From assembly GCA_026214975.1 (NCBI GenBank), contig CM047805.1:107317845-107381844 (forward strand): a stretch of DNA of 64,000 nt, read 5' to 3'. The stretch is from Gentiana macrophylla (lineage: Eukaryota > Streptophyta > Magnoliopsida > Gentianales > Gentianaceae). Below, piece after piece: positions 9,521-21,840 of this stretch (within the stretch, counting starts at the first letter, position 1; each line of letters opens with the position of its first letter). The notes beneath the pieces were generated by a model. It saw only the letters and a program-made list of their open reading frames with translations. It was not told the DNA's origin and did not search any database. The position numbers were made by a program, and so were the translations under genes.

Positions 9521-10450
9521 ATGGTGGATCAGATATATGTGAATCAATCAGCAGAAGAAGATCAAGCCCACAGGTCAGCTAGATCAGGGTTTCAGGGTCT
9601 CACTGCACAGCAGCTAGAGAAGCTAATGGCTTTGCTGATTTCTGATTCGTCTAGACATGCAATCAACTATATTAATGTTGCGAACAATAATTTCTCACCT
9701 GCTAAAAGATCATGTGGCATTAGTTTGGTAAAACCTGTCCAATGGATCTTGGACTCTAGTGCCACATATCATATTATGTATTCTTTAGACCAATTAAGTA
9801 ATCTCAAGCCTATGGTTAACATGAAATTGGGACTACCTAATGGCAATAGTGTTAATGTAACACATACGGGACAAGCAAGGATTAATCCTCAACTGACCTT
9901 ACATAATGTGTTATACATTCCTGGTTCTAAATATAACCTAATGTCTTTTCCATCTTTGATAACAATTTTGATTGTGCAATTGTCTTCACTTCTAACAAGT
10001 GTTTCATAGGACAACAAGAAAAACATGATTGGTCCAGCTGAGCTGCACAGAGGACTTTACATTTTATTACAGCAGCCTATGAAAAAAATATGTTGTTAGA
10101 TTTGTTTGTAATGCAGTAAAAAATCAAAAATATCTGATAGAGTAGATGATAGTCGTATTTGGCATTATATATTTGGTCATCTACCTGATAAGAGATTGAA
10201 AGTCATTAGTTATAGCTTAGTTGATGTTAAATAATGTAAACATGATCTATGCTTTGTTTGACCATGGTTAAATTGAAAAAGAAACAATTTCCTTTAAGCA
10301 TTACTCTTGTTGATTCTACTTTTGATCCTATGCATACTGATATTTAGGGCACTTTGAGGCATCATACTGTGAAAGGCCAATAGTATTTCTTAAGTGTTTT
10401 TGACGATTTTCTATATTTACATGAGTTTTTCATTTCTGAGCTCCACACTT
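9521..10450 (+). pseudogene. Retrofit-like copia gag-pol fragment (F family)
   Basis: A 180-codon frame (9467-10009) carries, from about 9530, NQSAEEDQAHRSARSGF and TAQQLEKLMALL, then WILDSSATYHI with the aspartic-protease Asp-Ser. Next are LGLPNGNSVNVTHTG and LHNVLYIPGSKYNL. The same order is seen in element F at 54900-55400. Later, in broken frames, come the GAG-pre-integrase segment (FGHLPDKRLKV-like, about 10170) and the start of integrase (TLRHHTVKGQ-like, about 10350). Only this middle part of pol remains. It keeps the protease active site that F has lost. Confidence 0.75.
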
Positions 10451-11217
10451 AACAAAAGGTAAGTTTCGTTTCATTTTTATTTTTTCCAACATTAGGGACA
10501 ATGTTTCAGTTAGGTGGGGATGGGGGGGGTTAGAACGCCACTTATCATTTGGTTTTGTTTTTCATTAGTTTTTAGATTCGTTTCGCTTCTTTTCGATGAC
10601 TTTTTCACCATTTTCCTTTTGTTACTCTTTGGGAAATTCCTAAGAATTGAAGTCTTTAAACCTTTCGGAGTTAATTAATCACATCTTTTTGTTTCATAAA
10701 TGAATGAACAAGAGTCATGTCAACTTTTGAAGTAGTTGCATATTAACCCCATATTCTTTTTTTGAATCGGCCTTTTTAATCACGTATAACTCGCTTGCAC
10801 CAATGTATAGATTAAATGACGCATTATGTTGACCAGAGTTGACCTTAGTTGTCCAAATTTGTTTCTACTTTGGTTTATTTAAGTGAATTTGTGGATTTTA
10901 TAAGGGCATAGGATTCACGGTTTTGGTAGTTTATCAAAATGAGCAATAAGGTGAGGATCTTATGAAGAAATAAGATTGACTGACTATAAAAAGAAAAATC
11001 CTTTGGTAGGAGGGTAGCAAGTTCGGTGTTACATTTGACAAAGTTTCTTTCTAGGCTCCCACCATTGCAAGTTTCTTATTATGAATCTACCCGGCCCTCG
11101 CACAAAGTAAATAAATAAACGCGAGCCTTGAGTAGTACTCGGTTCTTGATCCACCTTACCCAGTTGACTTGTCCTACTATCTATCATGAATAATAAATTA
11201 AAAACATTGACGAAAAG
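10451..11217 (+). other. 3' internal region of an Athila-type element, noncoding
   Basis: TTAGGGACAATGTTTCAGTT followed by GGTGGGGATGGGGGGGG (10493-10530) matches the GAGGACAATG..AAGTGGGGGGG module of E (minus strand near 45580-45610). The rest (to the LTR start at 11218) has no open frame of note. It lies directly before the C-family LTR. It may be the 3' end of C itself, through a tandem or recombined copy, or of a related element. Confidence 0.5.
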
Positions 11218-11257
11218 TGATGAGAGTCAAATTGGCAATAATTTACTATGTGATTAT
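11218..11257 (+). repeat. Element C left LTR, first part
   Basis: Forty bases from TGATGAGAGTC to GATTAT match 29042 onward. The last five bases are the ATTAT target duplicated by insertion of B. Confidence 0.8.
11253..11257. repeat. Target-site duplication of element B, left (ATTAT)
   Basis: ATTAT here and at 26058-26062, directly outside the B LTRs. Confidence 0.9.
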
Positions 11258-13082
11258 TGTAGGATGTAATATCGTCGGATGTATCAAAGATCCACCCGAT
11301 TACGCAGCGGAAACTACAAGATCTAGATCTAACAACCAAAATACATAAATAAATAGATCTAACCTACGAGGGGGTTAGATTACTTACCGATTTATTGTGA
11401 ATAAATGTCTAGAACAATCTTCAATCCAATCCGAGCTAGTTGAGATCCTAGTTGAGAAGCCAAAGTCTTCCAACGTGTATCTCCAAGCACCACCAGGTGG
11501 ATGGTGTCTCAAGCCGTCGGACCACCTCGATATGCTACCCTAGAAAAACCTGAAGTTTTTCTAAAACTCAAACCCTTAGTATAATGGCCGAAATCTCTAA
11601 GCCAATATACTACCCAAAAGTCGAAAATTATGTGTGTCAAAAGGCTTGGGAGAACTCTCTTTATATAGGAGAGTAATCCTTGTCCTCCAAGGATTTAATA
11701 ATTAAGATATAATTATTAGATTAATCCTTATTTTAAATAAAAGATAAATATAATATATATCCCAAACAAATTAGGATAAATAAACATATTATCTAATATT
11801 CCATGATTTATCACTTAACAAATAAATGATTAGATCACATATTAAACAATTATCCAAGAAAACTAATTTCTCTCTAATTATTCAATCTTCACAAATGCGC
11901 CCCAAACCCTAACAAATAGGTCCACACGCATTTTTGACACATTGGGCCGAGTCCACGAAAAATATCTTTTCATGTATTTAATTGTCTAGTCCAACTAAAC
12001 AATTAATCCACATATCAATTAAACAGTCAAATCCAACTATTTAACTATAATTGAGGTGAAACGACGAGAAAACATATGTTATATTAGAGCCACGTCGGGA
12101 CCATGGACCCATATTCGTAGCTACAATAAATTAAATAAAATTATTCGCCGACCGAACAATAATATTCAATCTATTAATTCCGGGATTACACCACCATAAA
12201 CTCAAATCGAACTCTACCGAATATAGATAACTTACACTCAACCAGGATTTGATAAGCGTCCACCGATATAATCATTACATACGGATAAATCCTCCATAGA
12301 TCGCTCATTTAGAGTCGATATTTCCGTAAACCCTTCTCAAACATATTATCCTTATTTACCATAACTTCCTAGTGATCAATTAGTTCACAAACCGCACTAG
12401 TAGCTAATTAGTCAAACATGAACTCCCGGATCGATCATTTTCTTAGGGCTAACAAATAAGGGGAATCATCATCTACTTCCCGAGGAAGGAATGGATTCCA
12501 TATCTATGATAGCACGGACTACTCACTCATCCCGCAATAGAGCCAACGAGAAGTGTTGGACCACATACTACTGAAGTGATCCTTACTAACACATCAAACT
12601 CTACCCTAGTCTAAGCGGCTTATCTCAGATCACCTCGAGATTGAGATTAATCCTTATATGATCATCTTGTGATTCGATAAGACTTCTCGATTACGGAATT
12701 ATATCGAGAACTCAAATCAAATCGGTCCAAATTTCTATATGATTATCATCATATATAAATGCCCCATTAGGTACTCCTATTACCGATAAATCCGGATGAG
12801 ACTCGTCACACCGTAAAGTGTTCTCGGGCGCATTATTAGCATATTAATCATAAGACCCGCACTCGAGTTAATCAACGCTACGGACTAAGTTAATTTTAAG
12901 TACATCTCACTAACTCAATCCTCTTGTGTATTGCCATACACTGAGTTATGTGATTACATAAACGAGGTACTTAGGGTTTTCAGTAGTGTCTTAATTATTA
13001 GCATACATGCATATAATAAGATGAATTATTAATTCTGTCCTAAAACAATTATATAATTGTCTTTCGGGCACTACACCTAACA
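11258..13082 (-). repeat. Element B 3' LTR
   Basis: 1825 bp, bounded by TG..CA. A minus-strand TATATAAAG box lies near 11660. It aligns end to end with 24242-26057. Many small indels separate the two. Confidence 0.92.
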
Positions 13083-13267
13083 ATCTCCCACTTGCACGAA
13101 AGGCAAGTGGATTAATTGTTTTAGAGCACACCCTTATTTATCTATATCTACAAAATTCTCCCACTTGCTCAAAACAAGTGAGACATATCCCCAAGATTCA
13201 TACCCACAAAGCACATCTTAGTAATTCATCCTTCCAAACACGACCGGAGTATGCCGCCGTAGGGTAG
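13083..13267 (-). other. Element B internal, left part with polypurine tract
   Basis: Next to the LTR, the minus strand reads CAAGTGGGAGAT, the probable polypurine tract. A second CTCCCACT follows at 13158-13165. The segment ends at the insertion site of A, in a GCCGCCGTAGGGTAGGTCAG block that is also found near 22850-22872. Confidence 0.75.
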
Positions 13268-13272
13268 GTCAG
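13268..13272. repeat. Target-site duplication of element A, left (GTCAG)
   Basis: GTCAG here and at 19112-19116, immediately outside the LTRs of A. Confidence 0.92.
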
Positions 13273-14790
13273 TGTTGGGGAGATTTTGCATCATTAAAAC
13301 AAAAGAAAATTTATAAAACCTATACTACCATGCAAAACTACCTCCTAACCGACCAAATATCGGGTAGTTGATAGCATAGTAGGGTAAGTACAGGGTCGAT
13401 CCACAGGGAATTGGGATGTTGAATCTAATTTCACTAATCCTACCAATTGCTACTCAAAGAACGAATAAACAAAAGAAACGAAAAAACAAAACATAAAAAC
13501 AGAAAAGAAACAAAAACAAACAATCTAACCTAAAGACATGGGATCAAACATCCAATATACAAACCTATGTGATCTCAATCCTAGTTCAATTCATGATTCT
13601 AATTCGATTTGTGGTTTCACCTTTTCACGAGACATAAACCCCTAATTCCTTAGTGAATTTATTCTCAAGCTACGGATTCCTAATTCCTTAGTAAATCCAA
13701 TTTATCAATCTCTACTCTCTCGTAAGTTGAAACTGATTTTCAATACAAAACTCGGTGTAGATTCAGGTTAACTATCGTATTTTAGAATCTAACAACCTAG
13801 ATAATTAATCGATTAACTTGTCATCATTAATGATTAAAAATCCTATCTTTCTATGGTGATCTAACGTTTATGCAACTTCCGTATTATCAACATCAATAGA
13901 AAACAAATCTTCCAATCTATTCTCATGGCATCATAAACACATAGAAAAGATACAAAAGAACTAAACTCATGAAGAAAAACTGAATTGAATAAATCAAGAA
14001 GAACTCACATAGTCTCATACATTGAAGGATCCAAGAACGAAAACGAAAAGCATCTAAACTACTCCTAATCTAACCTCGGTTCACCCGAGCACAAGGATCG
14101 GGTGACCGGCCTTCAAACTCTCAAGATGCGGTCGCTCTCTTGTGTTTGATGTGTATGAAATTCGGAATGAATTAGGGTTTGGGGCTCTTGCTGCTTTAAA
14201 TAGAAAATGAGGCGGTTGCTACAAGAACCTAAGTCGGTTTCAAAGAAAAGCGGCGGTGGGCGCCCGCTCACTCAACCGGACGCCCGCCCAGGATGCTTGA
14301 CGGAGACTGGGCGCTTCGCTTGGACAAATACGTCTGAACTCTCTCGAATGTGAATTACGATTACGACGCTGGTGCAGATTTTCAAACGCCGCTTCGATCC
14401 GACGCCGTCCGCTTTATTTGGACGCCATCCATCGTCGAAAATCTTGATATTTCCATCTTTATCTTCATTGATTTCTTTCCTTATCTCTTTTATTCTTCCA
14501 TATCTTTGATTGATCCTCTCTCATCTCAAATTAGCTCTTTAGGATCATCTTTTCCATCATCAATGAGTATCTACACAAGGATCAAAACATACCAAAGTGT
14601 AACATATTTCCAAAATAATATAAAATCATAATTTAAGCACATAATTCGTTACGTTTTGCAATTTAACTATTAAAAACACCATTTACTCAATACTTACATA
14701 TATAGCTCAAAATCTATGAAAATCATACGAATGTAGGGGAAATTGATATAGAAAATATCTATAAAAATCACTATAATTTAGCCCTTAACA
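13273..14790 (-). repeat. Element A 3' LTR
   Basis: 1518 bp, TG..CA ends. The minus strand carries ATTCCCTGTGGATCGACCC near its 3' end, a motif common in Athila/Tat-type LTRs, and a TATTTAAA box. Short frames inside it, such as 14350-14631, are not genes. Confidence 0.93.
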
Positions 14791-14804
14791 ACACCCCCAC
14801 ACTT
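14791..14804 (-). promoter_or_regulatory. Polypurine tract of element A
   Basis: The minus strand reads AAGTGTGGGGGTGT directly before the 3' LTR. It is preceded by GCTCGAGGACGAGC, a short inverted repeat that also precedes the tract in E. Confidence 0.8.
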
Positions 14805-15901
14805 ATCTTTTTGCTCGTCCTCGAGCAAAACAAAACAAAGATCAAGCTCGAGACAAATAAACATCTATACAAATAGAAAGTATATTCAATAACTTAGAAG
14901 TTCACCCAAGTGTGTGTGCAAAGCCATAATAAACTTCCACTAAGTTCCACAATTTGAAAGTTATTCAAACCAAAACTAGCCCGGTTTCCCATCTAAGTTA
15001 GAAATATTCAAAAAAATTATAACAGGCACTTTACAAAACATACATATCCCAAAAAGAAATAGTAGAGAATATCTAAAACATTTCTGACAAACTCAGAGGA
15101 TAATCCCTACAAGATATCTTTCAGTTTATACTGGGGATAAGGTTAACGATAACTACGCCTTACTTATTCATAATAATATATTTCAATATTTTCACTTTTT
15201 TCACACTTTTCTAACACACATCGTAATAAGCTTTTGCCCTCATAGCGAGAATAGGACATTTCAAGATAATCCCTACCTTACTCCAATCATAAGGCGCCTA
15301 TAAACTGATCGTCCGTGAGCTCTTGGTCATCATGGTGGAATAGGACATACGTGGTACACCTCTACCTCACCCAAATCATAAACCAAACTTCCGACACACA
15401 CAATTACAATTATGTTTACTTAGAGATTTACAGTCGCGCAAGTGGTAAAGATTATTTTCTAGTAACACGCACCACTGAGCATAACACCTCAAGTAAACAA
15501 TTTATTACTATTGCAAAGGCTTAATCACGTTTCACTTATCACATTCAAACATTCAGATATTCACAGTATGTCATACTTTAATCCTAGAATACAAACTACT
15601 AAACTTTTCAAGAATTGTACATAAGCAAAGAAACATGCTATAATCATCAAAAATCTCCAACTAAAATGGGGTAGGCTTTCAACATTTAGCTCATCATTTA
15701 CTATGGCATGTGAAAAAGAGTGTCGGGTGAAACAACTAAAATTACTAAATATACAGAATATAGCAAAATTGATATAAACTCAAGCAAAGATATGCCTTTG
15801 TCTACTCGGATATAACAAAAAAATTTGAAAATTAAGCACTTTTCATAGAAATACTAAAAAATATGAGCAAACGAAAGTAGACACATAAATCATCTATCCC
15901 T

Positions 15902-15932
15902 TCCCCCACACTTAGATTGCAACTTGTCCTCA
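15902..15932 (-). promoter_or_regulatory. Second, internal polypurine-like module of element A
   Basis: The minus strand has GAGGACAAGTTGCAATC, then TAAGTGTGGGGGAA. Order and spacing resemble the tract at the LTR border (GAGGACGAGC..TAAGTGTGGGGGTG), about 1.1 kb away. It could be a central polypurine tract or a duplication. Confidence 0.5.
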
Positions 15933-16327
15933 AGTTATACAGAAATAATAAATTAGAGACCTTAGCTGATTGGATGCTGGCAATTCTGGAGGAACCAACA
16001 AGAACCAGGATTGCTTGCATAGCTCAGTAGACTGTGGAGCATCACAGGACAACTGAATACATCGTGAAAGTGCACAATAGCTAGGAAGAAAGTATCCTGC
16101 AGACTTGATTAGTGCAAAAAGAGTCTACGGGGAAAAGATTAGACTTATACAAATAAAGCACATGGAAAAGAATTTATAGAGATATTCAAATTATGCTCAC
16201 ATAAAGATGGACACATATACATGAAAATATCACAAACTCGTAGGCTAGGTGCAACTATATGAGAATACAATACAATGCAAACTATATGAAAAAATCCTAA
16301 AAATAAAATAAATTTACGGAAAACGAG

Positions 16328-16357
16328 GTAGTATTACGGAAACCGACAGTTAACTAC
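16328..16357. repeat. Hairpin repeat copy 1 in element A
   Basis: Outer arms GTAGT (16328-16332) and ACTAC (16353-16357) are complementary and enclose a 20-nt core, ATTACGGAAACCGACAGTTA. The core itself can form CGG-AAA-CCG. The four other copies keep the core and change both arms together. Confidence 0.65.
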
Positions 16358-16393
16358 ACTCAAGAAAAAATAAAAGAAAAATAGAAAAACAAT

Positions 16394-16438
16394 GCAACTA
16401 GATGACATGCAACTAAATGATATGCATCTGAATGATAT
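16394..16438. repeat. 15-bp tandem repeat, 3 copies
   Basis: Units at 16394, 16409 and 16424, each like GCAACTAAATGATAT. Confidence 0.85.
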
Positions 16439-16599
16439 GCAAAAATAAAAGAAAATAAAAGAAAGAAAACTAGCCCACTCATTTGCAAAGATGACATGTA
16501 TATAATAAACGTCTACCAAATAATGACAAAGTTACGATAAACGATACGCTTCTGTTCATTACATGCGAGTGTAGACGCGCTTTAAGACTCATAAAAGTG

Positions 16600-16629
16600 A
16601 TAGCATTATGGAAACCAACGATTAGCTAT
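16600..16629. repeat. Hairpin repeat copy 2 in element A
   Basis: Arms ATAGC (16600-16604) and GCTAT (16625-16629) flank a 20-nt core. The inner helix is TGG-AAA-CCA, a compensated change relative to CGG-AAA-CCG. Confidence 0.65.
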
Positions 16630-16659
16630 ACTAAATGTATATAACTCATATGGATGGAC

Positions 16660-16688
16660 GTAGCATACGGAAAACCGGCAAGAGCTAC
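16660..16688. repeat. Hairpin repeat copy 3 in element A
   Basis: Arms GTAGC (16660-16664) and GCTAC (16684-16688). The inner helix is CGG-AAAA-CCG. Further out, CATATGG (16647-16653) can pair with CCATATG (16689-16695), giving a longer helix with a bulge. Confidence 0.65.
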
Positions 16689-16754
16689 CCATATGAACTA
16701 CAAAAACAACAAGGAAGCACATAAGTCTCAAAGCTTAAAAGATTCATCACGGTA

Positions 16755-16784
16755 AGTAGCATACGGAAACCGACATTAGCTACT
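16755..16784. repeat. Hairpin repeat copy 4 in element A
   Basis: Arms AGTAGC (16755-16760) and GCTACT (16779-16784) flank an 18-nt core with inner CGG-AAA-CCG. Confidence 0.65.
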
Positions 16785-16803
16785 AAATAACAATAAGAAA
16801 TGA

Positions 16804-16835
16804 TTATAGCATACGAGAACCGACAGTGACTATAA
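16804..16835. repeat. Hairpin repeat copy 5 in element A
   Basis: Arms TTATAG (16804-16809) and CTATAA (16830-16835) flank a 20-nt core. The inner helix is weakened (CGAGAACCG). The outer arms differ from the other copies yet remain fully complementary. Confidence 0.6.
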
Positions 16836-17568
16836 CTTGCATAGATGAATCATGCATATAAGGAATTGATCAATTATCTAACATGGATTCATAGATGGAA
16901 AGGTAAAAACATATAAGTTCAGGACATCTATGTAAACATCAATTAGCCACAGAAGCTCGAATGAAAAATCCACATCAAATAAAAGCATTAAAAATAAAAT
17001 CAAGAAAAACCAGAACCTGGACTGAACCCCGGACGAACGTTCACTTAGCGTTCAGAACTGGACGAACGTTCATCTTTTCAAACGCTCGTTTGCTCTTGAA
17101 AACCTCCAGGCGGGCGTCGAATTCCAGGCGCCCGTCTCGATCCTTCAACTCGTAACAGCGTTGAAACCTTTCTCGACGGACGAAGGCTTCATACACCCAC
17201 CCGTTTCTTTCACCGCAAGTTAGGCCGGACGAAGGTTCACTTACTTGGACGCCCGTCCAAGCATCGAATATTGCATGTAAACGCAGAAAAAAACAAAGAA
17301 ACCCTAATTTCTTAAAAGATCATACATCAAATATCACAGAGCAGCCACATCAAATTAAAGCACAGAGGGTTAGACTAGACACAAACAAACATATAGTTCA
17401 CGTTTCACAAATCGAGTAAAAAACTTTTTGCACATTCTTAACCCAACGGTTATCGAAACACGGCAAAAATAAAAACTCTCGATTTGGTAAACGCTACTTT
17501 TATTAAAACGAAAAATAAACGTAACAAAATCGAGAAATAACAAGATCAGATTCAACATGACACCTATT

Positions 17569-17585
17569 CCCCGGCAACGGCGCCA
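17569..17585 (-). promoter_or_regulatory. Element A primer-binding site (tRNA-Asp)
   Basis: The plus strand reads CCCCGGCAACGGCGCCA, identical to the 3' end of plant tRNA-Asp including CCA. The minus strand therefore binds this tRNA for first-strand synthesis. Four bases separate it from the 5' LTR. Confidence 0.92.
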
Positions 17586-17589
17586 CTTT

Positions 17590-19111
17590 TGTTGTGGAGA
17601 TTTTGCATCATTAAAACAAAAGAAAATTTATAAAACCTATACTACCATGCAAAACTACCTCCTAACCGACCAAATATCGGGTAGTTGATAGCATAGTAGA
17701 GGTAACTACAGGTGGTCGTTCCACAGGAATTGGGATGTTGAATCTAATTTCACTAATCCTACCAATTGCTACTCAAAGAACGAATAAACAAAAGAAACGA
17801 AAAAACAAAACATAAAAACAGAAAAGAAACAAAAACAAACAATCTAACCTAAAGACATGGGATCAAACATCCAATATACAAACCTATGTGATCTCAATCC
17901 TAGTTCAATTCATGATTCTAATTCGATTTGTGGTTTCACCTTTTCACGAGACATAAACCCCTAATTCCTTAGTGAATTTATTCTCAAGCTACGGATTCCT
18001 AATTCCTTAGTAAATCCAATTTATCAATCTCTACTCTCTCGTAAGTTGAAACTGATTTTCAATACAAAACTCGGTGTAGATTCAGGTTAACTCTCGTATT
18101 TTAGAATCTAACAACCTAGATAATTAATCGATTAACTTGTCATCATTAATGATTAAAAATCCTATCTTTCTATGGTGATCTAACGTTTATGCAACTTCCG
18201 TATTATCAACATCAATATAAAACAAATCTTCCAATCTATTCTCATGGCATCATAAACACATAGAAAAGATACAAAAAGAACTAAACTCATGAAGAAAAAC
18301 TGAATTGAATAAATCAAGAAGAACTCACATAGTCTCATACATTGAAGGATCCAAGAACGAAAACGAAAAGCATCTAAACTACTCCTAATCTAACCTCGGT
18401 TCACCCGAGCACAAGGCTCGGGTGACCGGCCTTCAAACTCTCAAGATGCGGCTGCTTCTCTTGTGTTTGATGTGTATGAAATTCGAATGAATTAGGGTTT
18501 GGGGCTGTTGTGCTTTAAATAGAAAACAGAGGCGGTTGCTACAAGAACCTAAGTCGGTTTCAAAGAAAACGCGCGGTGGGCGCCCGCTCACTCAACCGAC
18601 GCCCGCCCGTGATGCTTGGACGGAGATCGACGCTGCTTTGGACAAATGCGTCTGAACTCTCGAATGTGAATTACGATTACGACGCTGGTGCATATTTTCA
18701 AACGCCGATTCGATCTCGGGCCGCTAAATCCGCTTTATTTGGACGCCACCACCGCCGAAAATCTTGATATTTCCATCTTTATCTTCATTGATTTCTTTCC
18801 TTATCTCTTTTATTCTTCCATATCTTTGATTGATCCTCTCTCATCTCGAAATTAGCTCTTTAGGATCATCTTTTCCATCATCAATGAGTATCTACACAAG
18901 GATCAAAACATACCAAAGTGTAACATATTTCCAAAATAATATAAAATCATAATTTAAGCACATAATTCGTTACGTTTTGCAATTTAACTATTAAAAACAC
19001 CATTTACTCAATACTTACATATATAGCTCAAAATCTATGAAAATCATACGAATGTAGGGGAAATTGATATAGAAAATATCTATAAAAATCACTATAATTT
19101 AGCCCTTAACA
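17590..19111 (-). repeat. Element A 5' LTR
   Basis: 1522 bp, almost identical to 13273-14790 apart from a few substitutions and small indels around 17698-17720 and 18450-18740. Confidence 0.93.
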
Positions 19112-21840
19112 GTCAGTGACCCGGCGTGTACTTAGAATCCGAATACCATGTGACTTGGTACACTGATCAGGTAGGTTGGCGTCTTGAGTCAATCTTTGGG
19201 ATCGAAATGTCGCCTTCCCATCTAATCCGGTGGTACGATTTCAATATGCCTTTGATTCAACACTAAGGACAAAATCGACTTAACGATCATCCTTAAACTG
19301 ACCTAAAGTCAGAATCAGTGTCATCACTTATATTTTAGTTCGCACCTGAATATACTAGCATACTATTACTCATTCTCCCGAAGAGACTTGAGGATTCACC
19401 AAACATCCCATTTAGTATTCATCTGCAGGTTTAGATACCATTCTTGAGAGGTAGGGTAGACTGCATCGTTGAATGTTGCATAAATGCAAGAATATCTTAA
19501 CCAGGTGAATGGATGGGATTGCCAATGATCGATTCTCGAGAATTTGAGCGAATCCTTTAGAATGAATCCCGATGGCATGTCGACTCGACTTGGATAACAC
19601 ACCCATGTTGTTTCCAATCAAGCTTTGATGTTACCATTCACAAACACTAATCTACATATTACTTTACTAATATTGATGCCCATCTACAAAAGACTTATCA
19701 GCATTCTGCTCAAGTCCACATATTAAAATATATGACCTTGAAATGACCTTAAGGTTTGCTTTAATCCCTAAAGGATATAAGCTATGGCAGGCATCCTGCC
19801 AAAGGTTCTTTCTGAATAAATTAAGATACCGTTAGTCTCGCAAAAATGGCCTTAGGGAATCACCCATATTTTCTGCTTTGTAATGAATCCGTTATTTGTT
19901 CTTAGCTAAAACCCTTATGTTCTGAATGAATTCAGATTCCATTGTTCGGCAAGGAAGTCTTAGGGAATCACCCCTATTTCCCGCTTTTTGACGAAATCAA
20001 GCAAGACTGAGTGGTAAGAGAGATCACGGTCTGGTTAACTCTCTACCTTTTAGGAATCACCCTAAATTACTCAAACTTACGGTGAAAGTTAAACTTTCCT
20101 ATTCATTCGACTCTTCTCCGTGTAGTTCCAATTACTCCCACTGGGCCTGAGATACTCAGGTGGTTCTACAAGAGTTTCAACAGAACTGAAGTATCAAACT
20201 CCATTCATAGGGTTATGGCTTTTAACCAACCTCTATGATCAGGATCCTATACAGTCCATGAAGGACTATAGGTCATCAATCTACCCTATAGACCGTAGGG
20301 TCCTGCAATGGGTAATGGATAAACCATGCTCCCACTGCGTTCGGGGTGGATTGATATACTGATCTAGTTTAGTAGTTCTTATTAATGTTATCACCAACTG
20401 CCGGTGTTGGATGTGGACTGAACAAATCAGTTTGTAACATCTTGAGTACAAATACTTCAAGATCTAAGGTTGTTATTTATAGACTCTATCAGACCGAGTT
20501 TGACAGTATAACCGTCATTCTCTGATTTTACGAGTTTTATAATCAACCTTTACTCAATGCATCAAGATATTTCACGACCTGAACGTGTACGAAAAATTTC
20601 CAGTCCTACCTTCAAGCACTAAATACTAAATGTCTATATTTACGGAAGTGGGGTGAACCGAATTCACTCTTTATCCACAAATGCGTAGGCATCTTTTAGG
20701 TAGACTTCTCGGTTTTTCATTACAACGTAAACCGTTATTTTGCAACCAATATCTTAAATGAGTTCAAGAATGATCGTAGCACACCAATGACTATATAAGG
20801 CAAATTTATGGTGTATCCTTTAGTGAAAACATTTCACCGGGGAGGCGGGCCGAGCATCGGTCTCAAGACTACGCAAGAACCTATTTCGAGTATGGAATAC
20901 TCTATCTCTCAGTGAAATCGAGATTTCCTCCAAATATTTTGGATAAACTTACCGGAGTTTTGAGTAGTTATTAGACAGTATGTCACCACTCAAAAGCTCC
21001 CACTAGCTTGTATCTTTCATATGACCCCGAAGGTCGATATGAATAAGCTATGTAACTTCTTTAAATCTATTACCCTTTCCCGATTGAAAGGAAACTTAGG
21101 CCTTGTTCCTTTAAGACAGGAATCCTTTGACTGGGATATAGGAATCACCCTAAGCCAGCCTGCAGATCTTGTCGTTGGGGAATATGCACTAATTAATAGT
21201 GTATAAGAAGTGTTTATCTAAATATGGAAACCATTTGTGTTTATATTGTTTAAGATGTGTTACATATACCTATTCAGCATTTCTTAGTGGTTCTGACTTT
21301 ATCAAACAAATGTCTGAGTCTTGGGTTCGTGCTACGAATGTTATATTTATCGTCAATAAGACAAACAAATTATCTTATTGAAAATGAATACGTTCGTTCC
21401 AATGAATCCGAAAACAGAAAATGAATTTTCTGCGATACTCAAGAATTGAATCCGAGATTCATTTCCTTATATCACTCCCACTAGTCTATCTGAAACAACT
21501 GCCCGTTGTTTATTTTATTTATCGTTTAATGCAAAGCTACCTAGTTCTTCCAAAGAACTTTAGCTTTCGAGAAAATTACTAAGGATGCATTGGTCAGTGA
21601 TCCGAAATCACTTTCCTTATCCTCTAATTTCCAATTTATTAATTTTCCGGTTTATCCTTAAAACTACTTAGTTAGATGACTAACACGTATAAACATTCTT
21701 TCCCATTCTCGACTTTCCTTAAATGGAAACTGTCTTGAACTTGCAGTTCGATTTGAGTAGACACTACTCTTGAAATGTGGGATGTTCAGTGTTATTTGCT
21801 TGGACTATCGATTTTTCTAATCGTGAAATCATAAGACCAA

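Larger units (their letters stand above)
14805..17568 (-). other. Element A internal region, noncoding
   Basis: No frame longer than about 70 codons and no retroelement motif. It holds a second polypurine-like module at 15902-15932 (minus strand CTTGAGGACAAG..AAGTGTGGGGG), a 15-bp repeat, five hairpin repeats (16328-16835), and a cluster of GGACGAACGTTC/GGACGCCCGTCC-like motifs at about 17025-17265, near the 5' end. Confidence 0.8.
13273..19111 (-). mobile_element. Element A: large non-coding gypsy-type LTR element
   Basis: Nearly identical 1.52-kb LTRs (13273-14790, 17590-19111) begin TGTTG and end TTAACA, with perfect 5-bp duplications GTCAG. On the minus strand the right LTR is 5'. It is followed by TGGCGCCGTTGCCGGGG, an exact match to the 3' end of tRNA-Asp. 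Before the left LTR is AAGTGTGGGGGTGT, a polypurine tract. The 2.8-kb interior encodes no gag or pol, so this is a LARD-type element. Its LTR shares with G the GAAACCGACTTA segment, the TTCCCTGTG..GATCGACCC segment and clusters of GGACGCCCGTCC-like motifs. G-like elements are therefore likely helpers. The similarity of the LTRs marks A as the youngest insertion of this nest. Confidence 0.93.

Noticed and set aside
14350..14631. 93-codon frame
   Set aside because: It lies entirely within the element A LTR and is not kept in the second LTR (18670 onward), where it is shifted and broken.
17569..17585. Possible tRNA-Asp gene fragment (also 47806 and 59653)
   Set aside because: Only the last 17 bases of the tRNA match, with the CCA that nuclear tRNA genes do not encode, and each lies beside an LTR. 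They are primer-binding sites.
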